Assembly: GCA_037355855.1 (NCBI GenBank)
Contig: CM074763.1
Location: 3,038,001-3,102,000 of the forward strand
Direction: 5' to 3'
DNA: 64,000 nt
Source: Pseudo-nitzschia pungens
Lineage: Eukaryota; Bacillariophyta; Bacillariophyceae; Bacillariales; Bacillariaceae
Shown here: piece after piece, positions 10,643 to 22,358 of the stretch
Numbering within the stretch: the first letter of the stretch is position 1
How the letters are laid out: each line of letters begins with the position of its first letter
Notes under the pieces: model-generated
Told to the model about the DNA's origin: nothing
Database searches by the model: none
Seen by the model: only the letters and a program-made list of their open reading frames with translations
Position numbers and translations under genes: made by a program

Positions 10643-13600
10643 TTACATATTTTTATTTTTCGTCTCGTCGTGCGCAAGCAACGGTTCATTTCCTGACAAA
10701 TCTTTTTCTGTACTACCTGTAGTATTTCGATGCCCTTTCCTCCTTACTAGAGATCGGTCAACGTCGCCTGCGGCCCCCGTGTCATGGCTCGGATTTCGGT
10801 TACCATACGATCCGTCGATATTACGATTACCAATGATGTAAGTATTAGATTGAGTTCCTGCATCCCCAAAGTAGTTTGCTTCCTCGTCTTTGAATAAAGC
10901 ACCTCTGGAGGGGTCGTCGAAGAAACTATCACCGGCAATGTCACTTCTAACAACAACGCCACCGCCATCGAGGGGGGGTGGTACCAGCGATCTTGGTGGA
11001 CCGCCTGAAAAATGAACGGGCAGTTCTGGAGCAGTATAATGCATATCCAACTCTTTCATCAGATGCATTGCATGGATGTAGACCTCACCTTTGCTCGTTT
11101 GTATAGTAGTAGCACTCTGCCAAGATTCTCTGTGCTGTACGATGAGAACAAATTTCAAGTATTGCTTTTCGGTCTCGACGTCTGTGCACCTAAAGCTAAC
11201 AACCTTGATCCATTCTCTCGGCCTGTCTTTGACGAACTCGATGATTCGTTTTCGAAACTCATCCAGTTGCTCCTTCGTAACGTTCATAGTAAATTTGAGA
11301 TGCATGTAGATATTTGGCTTCACGGATCTTCTTAGGTTCACTATTCTAGAATTGGCCAAAGATCCATTTGTGAAGGTAGCGTATTCCCGCGTTGCCCCTA
11401 GTCGGACAGTTGTTGTGTACAAGTCAACACTTTCAACCATCCAACCACCACTTGGGGGACCAAAATCATTCACAGGTGCGTTTGCATCCATGAAACATAC
11501 TCTGTCTCCAATATCGTATGGCTTCCGAACCAAGATGAGAAGTATTCCCTAGAAAAAGAAATTAAAAAAAGCGAAGAGTTGATGATAAAGTTCGCGGTAA
11601 TTTGTAGGGTCGTATTGCAGTAAATGATATTCGATAACGATAACGACAACGACAACAATGAAGGAAGATTTACCTCGAGGTATTTCGAACTTGCGGTACT
11701 TATCATGAAAGCGAAACTAACAATTAATGTAGCAATCCCTAAAAACACATGTAGTACATCAACCCCCATCAAGAAAAGCCAAACAACAACTGCAAGGAAG
11801 TAAAAACCAACGTTTGTGATCTGGCCGTCTACGAAGTAAAGGAGACCAATTGGAAACTTTAGAACCATGATTCAGAATATGAATTATTTCGACCATCCTG
11901 AGGACATGACTTACATGCTTGATCGATTTGAGAGGAGCTGTTAATATTTGCTAAAATCAGTCTTAGTTGCTTGTAAACACTACGCATTATAATAGAGGAG
12001 AGGATGCGTATGTTAGACGTTCTAGCCCATTTCATTTGCAATATCTGGGCGCTAACCGCAAGACTACAAGCTCAACCGAAACCCAAACCCAAACCCACCG
12101 TACTCACCTGTCAACAGACTTCACAAATTCGAGCTTCGTGATCACGCCACTCCGACTGGGACGGAACAGCCGAACCAATTCTAGAACCTTTTGGCGGTCG
12201 TGGGTACCATCCGGGTTTTGTGCGATCTGACACAGTGTATCGAAGCGAAGCACCTTCTTGCCCTTTTCCAAGAGCTTGTCGTAGGTTTTTTGGGACGCTT
12301 GGGCGCATTCTTCTCTCGTCGTCGCCTTGCCAAACGCAGGAGAAAACGGATGAATAGAGTTGATGAAATCCACTGCCCTGCGAAAGTGGAGTACGTCCCT
12401 CATAGAAACCTGTGACCAAACAAATACATTGAGTCGCGAAGGATATCCCGCATTCACCACTTTGGACAGTCAAACAACGCTCACTTACGGTTTGATGCTC
12501 CTCTTGCAGCTCCGGTTCCTCCCATTCGTCGAGATTTTCAAAAATAGCGTTCATGAAAGTGTTGCTGCGTTGTACACTGCCACCGCTTTTAAGGAACGCA
12601 CTCGTCGGGTTCTTTGCAGTCATTCTCCCTGGAAACCCCGGTGGAGACTTCTCTTCGTCTCTCGCTTCGTCTCTCGCACTAGGTTCACCATTGGTTGCCA
12701 CAGCGGCCCTTTCACCCAGCTCATTCACGACCATTCGTCCCACGGAGTTCCTCTTTAGAAAAACAGATTTTGGGAGTGGTGTTTTCTGTTCCACCGGAGC
12801 TTTGTTCGAAAGCTCGGCGATTTCACCCACCAATAAGAGGTTTTTCATCAATGCCGAGAGATCCTGCATGTAATAAGCTTTCCGTCCAAACAATAAAAAG
12901 CAACAGAATGAAACAAAGAGTCGAACACCGTGTGAGCAGAGCACGCCGATCGCACCCTATTGCGACGAAGCGAAGCGATGAGGCACGATGAGGTGCGGGG
13001 ACTGGCGGAGCAATCACTCACCCACAACGCGCCGACCCACAAAGTTGGCCATCATGGTCCGCTTGATCGTCGCGGCCACGCTCAACACCATGGCAAAGTA
13101 AACGATGCGCTTGTAGTACATGTTGTTCGGAACATCACCACTGGGATTGTTGGAATTGAAGAGATCGATCGATCCCTGGAAGTAGAGCCAGTTCCGGGCA
13201 AACTTCCGGGGGCCAAAGAGCAGCACCAGGTCAAGGATGGCCCAGAAAAACACCACGCAGGGCCAGCCCTTGGATTGTCCCACCGCCAGCGCTAGCCTGG
13301 TGCCGAGGACTCCGGGAAACCACCGGGTCCGAAAGGTGAGAAAGTCCACGACGATGAGCTGCAGAACCACGGCCCCGCAGAGGGTGGCGACCTGGCGGAC
13401 CCCCAAAAAAAGAAGCCACCACGAGACGGAGGCTTCCTTCAGTGAGAGGCCCTCGCTGGTGCACAGGGTTTCGTTTTTCATGTCCGAAAACGTGTAGGTC
13501 GGTCTGCGGGTGGGGGCGATGGTGGGAGTGGAGGTCGTAGGGCAACCTCGAGGCCCCCCCTACCGTTGTGGGAGCATGCGTCCAGTGTGTGGGACCGCGT

Positions 13601-14719
13601 GGGGAACTCGGTCGGAACCAGCGTGCTTCGGAGCGTCCGACGCTCGTTCCCCGAACTCTCTGACACCGCGGTGTTGGCGGTACCGGGGATATTGACGCAG
13701 GGGGCGAGAGCCACTCCGTTGGGGGGATTGTCGAAACCGTAAAAGAAGAGAACCGCTAGGATCAGGGACGGCAGCATGACGTGCGTGGCAATTTTGCGAA
13801 AGGACTCGAGAAATCCAAGTTTGTGGGGCTCGACGAACTCTCGGAAGTAATCGACGTCGGCCTTGGTCCTGGTCTTCAGCCGGGAGAATTGCGACCGGAA
13901 CGAAAACCTCCTCCCTGCGTCGGACGCGTGCGTTGAAAATTTGTTGACGGCATCGGTCCGCTCTCCCTCTGCCTCCGGACCGAGCTCAATGTCGTAAAGT
14001 TGTCCCTTGGCGCTAGCGCTAGCACTCGCACTCGCATCCGTGCTCGCATTCCACTCGAGCTCGTCGATGCTCGCCCTCCGGGAGGGAAGCATCTTGGCCG
14101 CGTTGTCGTAGTACAAATCCGCTCCAGTCCTCGCGGTGCGACGAGTGGGAGACGGCTGCTGGGAGAGCGCCCGAAGCGTGAGCCGACCGGGACTGGCGAA
14201 GTGCGAGGGTTTCTTGGAACCGCGGGGGATCTCTCGCGTTGCCTCTGATTGCGACGAATCGAGGGCCGGCGTGGAGGAGGCTTCCGCGGTTTCGCTGTCT
14301 ACATCTCCATCGCCATTGGCATCGATATCATCGACATCATCGGCATTGCTCTCGCCGTGATCTTGGACGGTTTCCAGCAACGTTGTTTCGATTCTTGGAA
14401 ACAGGGTCGCTCTCGCAAGGTTTGGATTCGGCGGACTGGACTCGAGACTCTGGATGTGTTCGGACACGTCCACTCCCTCGCGGAGAGAGATCGCAACGTC
14501 TTCGGCGGTGTATCGGTGGTCGTCTTCTTCCTCCTCCTCTTTGGAAATGCAAGGAACACTCGTTCTGTCGCCCATCGGATTCACGGCCTTCCTTTGGTTT
14601 TCCGGGGGAGGAGCGGGATCGAGAATCCACGAAGCGGCGGACGCGGATGCCGGAAACGGTGGCGGTGATGTCGGCTGCAGCCCGCTCTCGCTTTCCTCAG
14701 CGGTGGGAGAGGATGCCAT
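10643..14719 (-). CDS. MscS-like mechanosensitive channel B (7 exons)
   Basis: Proposed exons on the minus strand: 14719-about 13564, 13503-13022, 12877-12489, 12409-12108, 11979-11915, 11828-11674 and 11548-10643. Phases agree for exons 2 to 7; the exon 1/2 join is uncertain by one base. The N-terminus is long and disordered. Membrane segments include ILAVLFFYGF, WWLLFLGVRQVATLCG, VVFFWAILDLVLLFG and YYKRIVYFAMVLSVAATI. Exon 4 has an EF-hand-like region (FRPSRSGVITKLEFVKSVD). Exon 6 carries the pore-region helix (LMGVDVLHVFLGIATLIVSF). Exon 7 carries the MscS beta domain (RKPYDIGDRVCF, GGWMVESVDLYTTTVR, TNGSLANSRIV), then a tail of about 110 residues. The layout follows plant MSL10-type channels: N-terminal membrane helices, a cytosolic loop, then the MscS core. 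It is a tandem paralogue of channel A on the same strand, with the MSS51-like gene between them. The function is a tension-gated anion or osmolyte channel by family. Confidence 0.8.
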
Positions 14720-16704
14720 GCTGGGTTGCCCTCGGTTCCAAAAAAATGAAAGGAGTCGAGTCTATACGCTCACAATCGAGAATGGTTGGATTGATCGATT
14801 CGATTCCGATGCTTGCCTGCCTTGCACGGAAGTGCAAGGAAAAGTCGTGCGAAAGACGACGTATAGTGTAACTTCGTAGTTTCCAATAGAGAAAGATGAA
14901 AGAGACGGAAGATCCGTAAGATCAGTTTCGGAGTGGTTCCGTGCCGCGGTATTCAAAAGGGTTGTAGGTCGCATGATTGCATGCAGCATGCACCTTTAAG
15001 CTATGGCAAACCAACACATCCGAACGATGATATAATCGTACGAAGTCGTTGTGATCTGGACCTCGGGAATAAAATACGGTGCGTGCAATACAAGCAGCCT
15101 TCTATGTACTTCTACTTTGTTACCGGACCGACCCACAACGGGATACGTGTACCACTAACAATAAAAGTACAAGTACCGGTAAGATCTTAACTTACCCTTA
15201 CTATGAAAATGAAAACATACAATAACATACGGTAACCTTACGTACTTGTACCGTAAATGTGAAAGATCTTTTATTTCAGTGAAAAAATGAGAGCGATCAG
15301 TTTCGCGCTCCGTTGTTCAGAGACATCATGGCATGGGAAACAATCGGGGTTAGGGATAGTTTGTCATGAGTTTGTGCATTCCAGTACCTGGTACGTTTGG
15401 AAGATCGGAGTGAGATCTGTACACGATTGAAACCATGCTTGCCCTCAAAACCATTCAAATCCCGAAACCAAGCCAAACTTCATCGGAATCTCCTCATCGA
15501 CAGGAAAACGGTTGTTGTGTCAGAACTCAGGACATGCTCTTAGAATAACATCAACCCAGTAAACGATAGGAAAAGGCTCGATTTTTGCGGACTTCTCTCA
15601 ATACTCATGAGTGACCATCTGATTCGAATTCCAACCCTTCACCCTCGTAGCATACCTATGACTGTACTTTTATAGAATCTCTATTCATGTACTCTCCAAA
15701 TTTGACTAATTCAAATTTGATATCAACATGACCTGTGATGACAAACTGAAGCACGGTGGGATAACGCGAGAATATCGTTGTCCTTCTGCTCCGGCAAAGG
15801 CAATGTGGCGAAGAGCCGCGTCGAGACGCCTCGTCTCCGATGCCCCACCCTGCACTTTGAACAGGCCCCCCCCCCTCAACCCAAACAAATTCTCAAAAAC
15901 ACCCCCCCACACACACACACACACATAAAAACACTCAAATACACACAATCAACCCACCCCCACCTACCGGTACCCCATACACAACGAAAGTCCTTCTTCA
16001 AAACGGATTCCGGTTAGACGAAGCATGGTCGAATTGAAATGTTCTTCCGATTACATTGTATTGAGTACCCACAAGATTTACTCCGCACTTCGTAAATAAT
16101 TTTATGCGTCCAAGAAAGAATGTGAAGCGATATCTTCTATTACAAAGAATATTTCCGTTGAAGGAGTAAGTGATTATTGTACAATGTATCAAAAAGTCGA
16201 TCGTTCATCTCGGGATATTTTCCACTGTGGCGACGGTGCTGTCAGCGAATAGCAATAGGATCGATCCATCGCGCAATATCAACATGTACTCTAGGGGGGA
16301 AAAATAGTACTGTAATTGCTCCAAAAGTGCGAAGAACACGATCATCAATCATGTCCGAGAACGCGATACCGCAGTTTCAATCGATCCGTGGTTGGTTCTT
16401 CGTCGTCTTGGCGACAACATGGCATTCCTCCTCTCCCGAGCTCGAAGCGGATGGCCATTTCTATTCGTGCGAAAGCAATCCGCGTGGTATTCAGTAGTAC
16501 CGTGCCTCTGATCATGAATGTAAGTCGCCGCAATCAAACGGAAGAGTATTCATGGCAACCATCAACAATCCCCAACTCGATTGCAGCGCGGGACCAAACG
16601 CCACCGTCTTGTATCATCTCCCACAAACGCTCGACCGGTTCAAATCGTTCTTAGGATCCAATTCGAAACTTTTCGAACACAGGAGCAGTGGGGTTTGATG
16701 GCGG
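14720..16704. other. Intergenic with poly-C and (AC)n tracts
   Basis: No gene supported. There are TACCGGTAAG-type words at about 15170-15255, short C runs near 15868-15877 and 15901-15907, and an (AC)n tract at about 15907-15925. MscS B starts at its left edge. Confidence 0.5.
15901..15926. repeat. C-run followed by (AC)n microsatellite
   Basis: A short run of C followed by about nine AC dinucleotides, seen directly. Confidence 0.85.
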
Positions 16705-17514
16705 TTAGTTCTGCTCGCCTCTGGAAGGCAAGGTCGGAACTGCGGTCACGTACGGTGGCATCGAGGTTGAAGTCCCAACTGGTGGGTTTTGGACATAGAG
16801 ATAGCTATCGGCGGCGACACCCGATTCGTTGACATAATTCACGGGATGGGCAGTGGCATGAACATCTGTATTGTCGCCGACGTATGCCCTCATCTGAATC
16901 GCAGGTTGGGGATTTTCTATATCTCCAGCGATATCATCTGCACCAAAGACATTGTGACGGGCTTGGTGAAGCGCATTGACTACGACAAGCGTATCCCCTC
17001 TGGAGGGAACCGAAACCTCGATGTATGTTTTTGCGTATCGCGGTCTGCGTTCGCTGTCCAACTCAAAATCGCATGAACAAGGTGATACAGGAGTGTGTTT
17101 CAATTTTATTCTGGCGGGGGTGAATCTTGACTCCTCTTCACAAATCGCTCTCGCTCGATCCAGAGGAGCCTTGTCCAAGAAGCAGTCCCAGGCATACATT
17201 TGAACCAAACAAATGGTCAGGAAAACAACGCCAAAAGCCAATAAAGTCTCCACAGACTGTAAAATTATCACAAAGGCCATGGAGGATATCAACAGACCCA
17301 AATAGATGAAGTACATCAGTCTCTTCCAGAAATTTACAGTCAGAAAATTGCTGTCGATCTTATCGCAGAATTCATTCCACTGAACACTTGTGATTGAATT
17401 GTTGTTTTCCAGAATTGTTGGTACGTTTCGATCTATCCTGTAGCATCCTGTGAGGTCGTAGAATCGAAGATAAACTTTCGAACAATTCGCATTTTCCGCT
17501 GGTATAGACGTCAT
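16705..17514 (-). CDS. Small membrane protein with Pro/Tyr/Val-rich tail, unknown family
   Basis: Single-exon frame of 269 codons starting MTSIPAENANCSKV. Two or three hydrophobic segments lie at about residues 64-115 (LMYFIYLGLLISSMAFVIIL and TLLAFGVVFLTICLVQMYAW). They are preceded by a polar domain with Cys and Tyr (VYLRFYDLTGCYRI) and followed by a short basic/Cys motif (HTPVSPCSCDFEL). The tail from about 150 on is polar with repeated Pro/Tyr/Val (LYVQNPPVGTSTSMPPYVTAVP), resembling cytosolic trafficking tails. I do not recognise the family. Codon-level coherence, the membrane segments and the absence of a competing frame support a real gene. Its orientation is the same as the GT32 gene to the right. 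Confidence 0.6.
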   Translation of the reverse strand: MTSIPAENANCSKVYLRFYDLTGCYRIDRNVPTILENNNSITSVQWNEFCDKIDSNFLTVNFWKRLMYFIYLGLLISSMAFVIILQSVETLLAFGVVFLTICLVQMYAWDCFLDKAPLDRARAICEEESRFTPARIKLKHTPVSPCSCDFELDSERRPRYAKTYIEVSVPSRGDTLVVVNALHQARHNVFGADDIAGDIENPQPAIQMRAYVGDNTDVHATAHPVNYVNESGVAADSYLYVQNPPVGTSTSMPPYVTAVPTLPSRGEQN

Positions 17515-20121
17515 TTTGTTTTGGTTTCTTTCGACTAGTAGTGTATGCTTTTCGGTAATTTTTTATGAGGAGAGCTTCCACAACGTCATAAAACATCATG
17601 ATACAATAGAAAAAAAAACAGAGGCAGCAGATTTTCGTGATCTTGTTCATGCGGTTGATCTTACATTGGTTGTTCAAATCATGACTGCCTGTTGTTGCAA
17701 AAAAGTACGAAGTACGTAGTACTTAATAATCATAAAAATGTCTTCCGTCTTCACGACCTAGATCTCTGATTGTCGTGTCGGGCAATTATCACGAGTAATG
17801 TGTGGCATACAACATTAATTTTTAAAACTATCAGTTTGTAGAACGATAAGTACGAAGTACCAGGTAGTACGTAGTGTTGTTATTTTTTTGATACCCCAAA
17901 AATGAAAGTCATTTTTTACTATCAGTGATGTCCATTTTCGCGTTCAAGTGACGGTACCGTACGGTACGATTACTCTCGTGCGCATTCTCGCAAAAATCAT
18001 ACTGCAAGTGGCATCAACGGTAAGGTTACCGGTAGTAGTAATAGAAACAGCTTTCAGGTCTACTTGCGGAACAGTTCCAACTGCCAGTTCTGTAACTTAA
18101 TGAACCATCTTCCGTAAGAGCTAGATCAACTAATACGGTACATAGACGAACTCTTCAACAAGATTACAGACAGGAGGTCCTGCAAGATTTCGAGTGAATC
18201 AGTCATCGTTACTACCTTTTCGACAAAAATCAACCGTACTTGCTGGTGGTGTTGTTCTTTCAGATGGGATCTCACCAGGATACTAATACTAGGTAGTAGT
18301 CCTAGCATACTAGCAGTACGTACATGCAATAAAGTTCATTTGCTCGCACGATACTGTCAACCTCAACAAATAGGATGACCCCTGCCCAGCACCTCCATAA
18401 TGCTGGTTCAGCTGTCATATTAGTAGTGAGCTACTATCATGGTGAATGTGTTGTTGTAGCTACAAATATATCTCGTCTTGTACAAAGAAGAAGTTAATCT
18501 GCCCAACCGAGTACAAAGTAGTAGTAGTACTAGTACTAGTAGCACTAGTAGTACTCGTAGTACCAATGTCCTCGCGCTAGCAGTTATGCTGTTGCAGCAG
18601 CTGCTGGTTGAATGAATGGGAACAAGAATGCAAAAAACTTGAAAGCTTGGGCATTTGCGTGCAGTGCATAATTTAAGGCTGATGCCTAGCGTGTCCTAGC
18701 TACTAATGGGCAACACCATCGCCTTCTGATGACCCTCGAGGGAAGTAGTAGCTTACGTCCAGGCACCATGTTAAGTGGTGGTGCTACTAACGGAAACATA
18801 CCGTAATCTCACCACACTTTGTCGGCACCATGGGTGCTACTACTAGTAGTGCCTTGCAGACAGGCACGTATTCCTATCAGACTGTTTGAATCCAATTTTC
18901 TCCAGTTATTCCTAGTATCGCTCTGATTCTGAAATTCATTCCAGTACTAGTAGTTGTAAAACAATACCAACAATTGAACGAAAGTGGGTTCTACAAGTAG
19001 TTTGTTGATGTGAGCAGCTCATTCTGAAGTGTTTGTAAGAAGGTACTGTAGGTTGCTAATGTAGCGAGGCAATCTTCATCCCTGGTTCCATTTCCTGCGT
19101 TAGCCCGTTCCTTTCACACGCCATTGGGTTTGATCCTATCTAAACTTTCGCCAGTCTTTAGATAGTACCATGCACGTAGCAGAAATAATACCATTGGTAA
19201 TAACCGTTGTCTTGAAAATCAAAACAAATAATGATAGTGACGCTCGTATCAATACAGTTTGCAAAATCTCAATTCAAGTCTAACGATGCAATTTCTATTC
19301 CTCTTTCCAAAAACAGCAACTTCTTGTTTCTATTCACTCCCAAGGGAATTTTCCGGTAGCCTCTTCTGGCTTGTGCTCTTCTCGATTCCGTTGTCGACGA
19401 CTCGTGCCGTCCATTGTGGCTTCGGCTTGGATTGCCCTGATTGTGCAGATCCGCATCTCTTTGAACTGAACTGCACCAAAGTGATGCAATCAAGTTTCGC
19501 GGGCCTCCCCACCCCAATGCTGTGCTAGCTGAGAAGAGGGTCTTATCGGTCGCATCGAAAGAATCCACCGGCATCGGTTTCATTTCACCAAGCTACGTCG
19601 AAAACCCATCTTTTTCAAAGGTGATACCACGGTGCCGTCTTTTCTGCCCGGTGACCTCGTCTCGGCTCCACCGATCCGTTCGCGGTCGGTAGCCAACAGC
19701 GAGAGCAGCGTTGTTCTGGTTTGTCGCCTGATCGGCTCCTGTTGCCTTGCAGGTGCGCAGGATCCGTCTTCTTGTCTTTTTGCTACGACGCACATCGTCA
19801 ATGTTCTGCGCTCGCATCGTTCGAAGCTGGTTTCGTCTGGCCCAAACCCCGAAAAGCATAGCTGCATTTGAAAGTCGCGCGGCATACAGGATCTGCAGTG
19901 TTGCAGAGCTAGATCCCCAAGATTGCACCGTGTGCCACAAACGTTGCTACGAGTTCCGAGGGCTACAACAAAGAAGGCAATATGTCTTCTGTCCCTCGAA
20001 CATGCAGCGAGAGAAGAGACGTGTCGAGTCGAGTCGTCGTCTTCCAACCGTGAGCATGCACTCCTATTCCGTTTCCACATCGGTGCATGGCACGGCATGG
20101 CATGGCATGGCTAAAACGTGA
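17515..20121. other. Gene-poor stretch
   Basis: No gene I can support. Scattered TACGGTACCGTACGG and TAGTACTAGTAG words occur, densest at about 18515-18560 and 18830-18850. Frames of 80-170 codons at 19259-20119 on both strands are Cys/Arg/Ser-rich, overlap each other, and show no domain. One plus-strand frame from 19286 has a hydrophobic leader (SLFWLVLFSIPLS) but stops after about 80 codons. GGCATGGCAT repeats lie at about 20085-20110, just downstream of the GT32 gene. Confidence 0.5.
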
Positions 20122-21492
20122 CTAATCGAAATAGCCGAGTTCATTCGATGGATCGTCGTCGATTTTCTTCAAGTATTCCCGGCAAGAAACATCGGTCGTG
20201 TTTGCAATGATCTTGGTACTGCGCATTCTTTTTCTCCAGTGAAGCATCCCGCTCTCTTTTCTGATTCGCTCCTCTCGTGTCACCTGTTTTTCGGAATTGT
20301 ACAAGGTGACGATGTCGTTATATCCATATCTGTTGCCAACGTAACCGGTGGAAGGCATTTTGATCACCGTTTTGTTGAATGGTCCTTCGTAGTAGAACTT
20401 TACTTTGTAGTGGTCGTCGTATTTCTTGTTTGCCATATCCAAGAACCTGTTCCAACCTGCCCTGAGTGCCATTGGTCCGGTAACATGTACCAGCTTTGGG
20501 ACTCGAATGTTTGGCAATGTGTACAGATTGTCGATGATATCAAACATGGTGATATAAAGCATCGGATGCCGGGGCTCGAGTGCAAAAAACCACTGGGATG
20601 GACGGTTCCACACGTCGGAGAAGAAGAACCCGGAAATATGCGATTCGATCGTCTCCTCCGTAAACTCTTCCAACGGAGTTACGTCAATGTCCGAGTAGAT
20701 TCCACCATATTTGTAGACAATCAGTATTCTCCAGAGATCGACCGTCATGGCTCCCCTGTACAGGACGCATTTCATGGCTCGATGCAACTCGGGAAACTCC
20801 GGCCAATCCTGCGCCAAGAGCCTGTCTACCGCGTCGTTATCGTGAAAGAATATCGAGTGCCTCGGTAATTTCTGCTTCCATTTCTCAATCACCATGGCAA
20901 TATCCTGGGGCAAGCACCGGTCCCTGAACGTGAAATTTATTATTCTGGGTACGAGCCGGGGTTTTGCTCCGTTGGTGCTGGCGCTGGTGCTGTCGGTGTC
21001 GGCATCGGTATTGCTTGCCGCAACACTACCCGCAGTCGCAGCCTCTGACGCTTGGCGAACAATCACGTTTTGGATTGCAACCAGTGGCGGGGGGCATTTC
21101 AAACCCTCGGCCTGGGGACCGCCCGACAGAATGTCCAGTTCGGTCAAAATGTCGAGTGGCTGTGGCTGTGGCTTTTTGTTGGTTTCAATGCACGGCGTGA
21201 CGCGTTCGCGTTTGATTTCCAATTCCAATTCCCTTTCGCTTTGGCTTTGGCTTTCGTTTTTGGCCACCAGCATCCCGGTTGTGCCGATCGAATTGTTTTG
21301 AGCAATGGCAGCCGTGTGCAAAGAACCGTGCACTGCTTGCAGGTCGATGATTTCCCCCATGTACACATCCATGCTCGTCAAATATTGTGCGATAAGCAGT
21401 GCCGACAAGAATGCCGTGGCATAGAATACTGCTTGCAACGACCTCGTGTAGGATCCCTTTCCTTCCGCTTTGTTCTTTTGGAAACGTCGCAT
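20122..21492 (-). CDS. Type II membrane glycosyltransferase, GT32 (OCH1-like)
   Basis: Frame of 456 codons from the ATG at 21492 (MRRFQKNKAEG). The frame extends 66 codons further up, but that part (Gln/Ser/Asn-rich repeats) lies on simple-sequence DNA and is less likely. A basic N-terminus is followed by a single hydrophobic anchor at about residues 17-38 (AVFYATAFLSALLIAQYL), giving Golgi type II topology. After a Ser/Thr/Glu stem, the catalytic domain has the GT32 pattern: PRIINFTF, IEKWKQKLPRHSIFFHDND, a RGAMTVDLWRILIVYKYGGIYSDIDV block with the DXD metal/nucleotide-sugar motif near residue 268, FFFSDVWN, HPMLYITM and VTGPMALRAGW. GT32 enzymes transfer hexoses such as mannose in protein or lipid glycosylation; the sugar cannot be read from sequence. 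The length is normal for the family. Confidence 0.9.
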   Translation of the reverse strand: MRRFQKNKAEGKGSYTRSLQAVFYATAFLSALLIAQYLTSMDVYMGEIIDLQAVHGSLHTAAIAQNNSIGTTGMLVAKNESQSQSERELELEIKRERVTPCIETNKKPQPQPLDILTELDILSGGPQAEGLKCPPPLVAIQNVIVRQASEAATAGSVAASNTDADTDSTSASTNGAKPRLVPRIINFTFRDRCLPQDIAMVIEKWKQKLPRHSIFFHDNDAVDRLLAQDWPEFPELHRAMKCVLYRGAMTVDLWRILIVYKYGGIYSDIDVTPLEEFTEETIESHISGFFFSDVWNRPSQWFFALEPRHPMLYITMFDIIDNLYTLPNIRVPKLVHVTGPMALRAGWNRFLDMANKKYDDHYKVKFYYEGPFNKTVIKMPSTGYVGNRYGYNDIVTLYNSEKQVTREERIRKESGMLHWRKRMRSTKIIANTTDVSCREYLKKIDDDPSNELGYFD

Positions 21493-22358
21493 GATGGCTG
21501 GTTCGTGGGTTGTTCGATGGTTTGTGCTAGGGTACGGCAGATGATTGCTAGTTTGCTTTCTTGCTTGCTTGCTTCGTTGATTGATTGATTGTTTGATTGA
21601 TTGATTCTGATTGCAGACGGTACCGCTACGTCGTTTACTGCACCATTTGGTATTCGTTGGACAAAACTTAAAGCCGACAACCCCGAACAATCGGCACTAC
21701 CGGTAACCTTAGCCTTACGATATGAGTACAAGTAAGATTACTTGTACCGACAACCTGGTCCGCTATATTATGACCCCTGAAGCTGGTAAAAGTCTCGAAG
21801 AAACCATTCTCAACTCCGCGCAAGTAAGATTACAAGTTCAAAGTTTACTCGTACACGTATGTCCCGGGATAAAATTGAATACGTGATTCAGGACAGAGAA
21901 ATGAGTCTTGTAAGAATCGATTATGAAAGGATATTCTGTAACTTTCTGACTCGGGATTCATAGTACGTGTACAATACGAAGTATATTTAACCGTAGAAAT
22001 TTGTACCGAACCAAAGTAAATTTCAAATCAAAAAATTGTAAGATACGGATTACTAAGATTACTTCTATTAGTATTTACCTTAATTACTGTCAGAAGTCCG
22101 ACGCAATTCACAATTCAGAATTTTGATGTCAGAACTCGGAATGAAAAGATTTGCGAACAGTGCTCAGTCTGGAATCTGTCGCTTGCTTGACCACATACTC
22201 CGGCATTGACCGACAATTGTAGCCCGAGACACCGCTCCAGATATACATAGTCGGCTCGACTCATCGAACAGCATTGACACAGATTCCAAGCCACCCCTGG
22301 GCACCATACTGACATTGCAATCTCAATAGTACATTACGAAAGAGATAGCAGCGATACA
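21493..22358. other. Divergent promoter region between GT32 and the LRR gene
   Basis: No gene supported. A TTGATTGATTGA repeat at about 21575-21605 sits just upstream of the GT32 start. GTAAGATTAC and GTACACGTA-like words are dispersed through 21690-22075. Confidence 0.5.

Noticed and set aside
19580..20098. 172-codon minus-strand frame and overlapping plus-strand frames
   Set aside because: Cys/Arg/Ser-rich, no domain, several overlapping frames of equal quality; could be the 3' flank of the GT32 gene.
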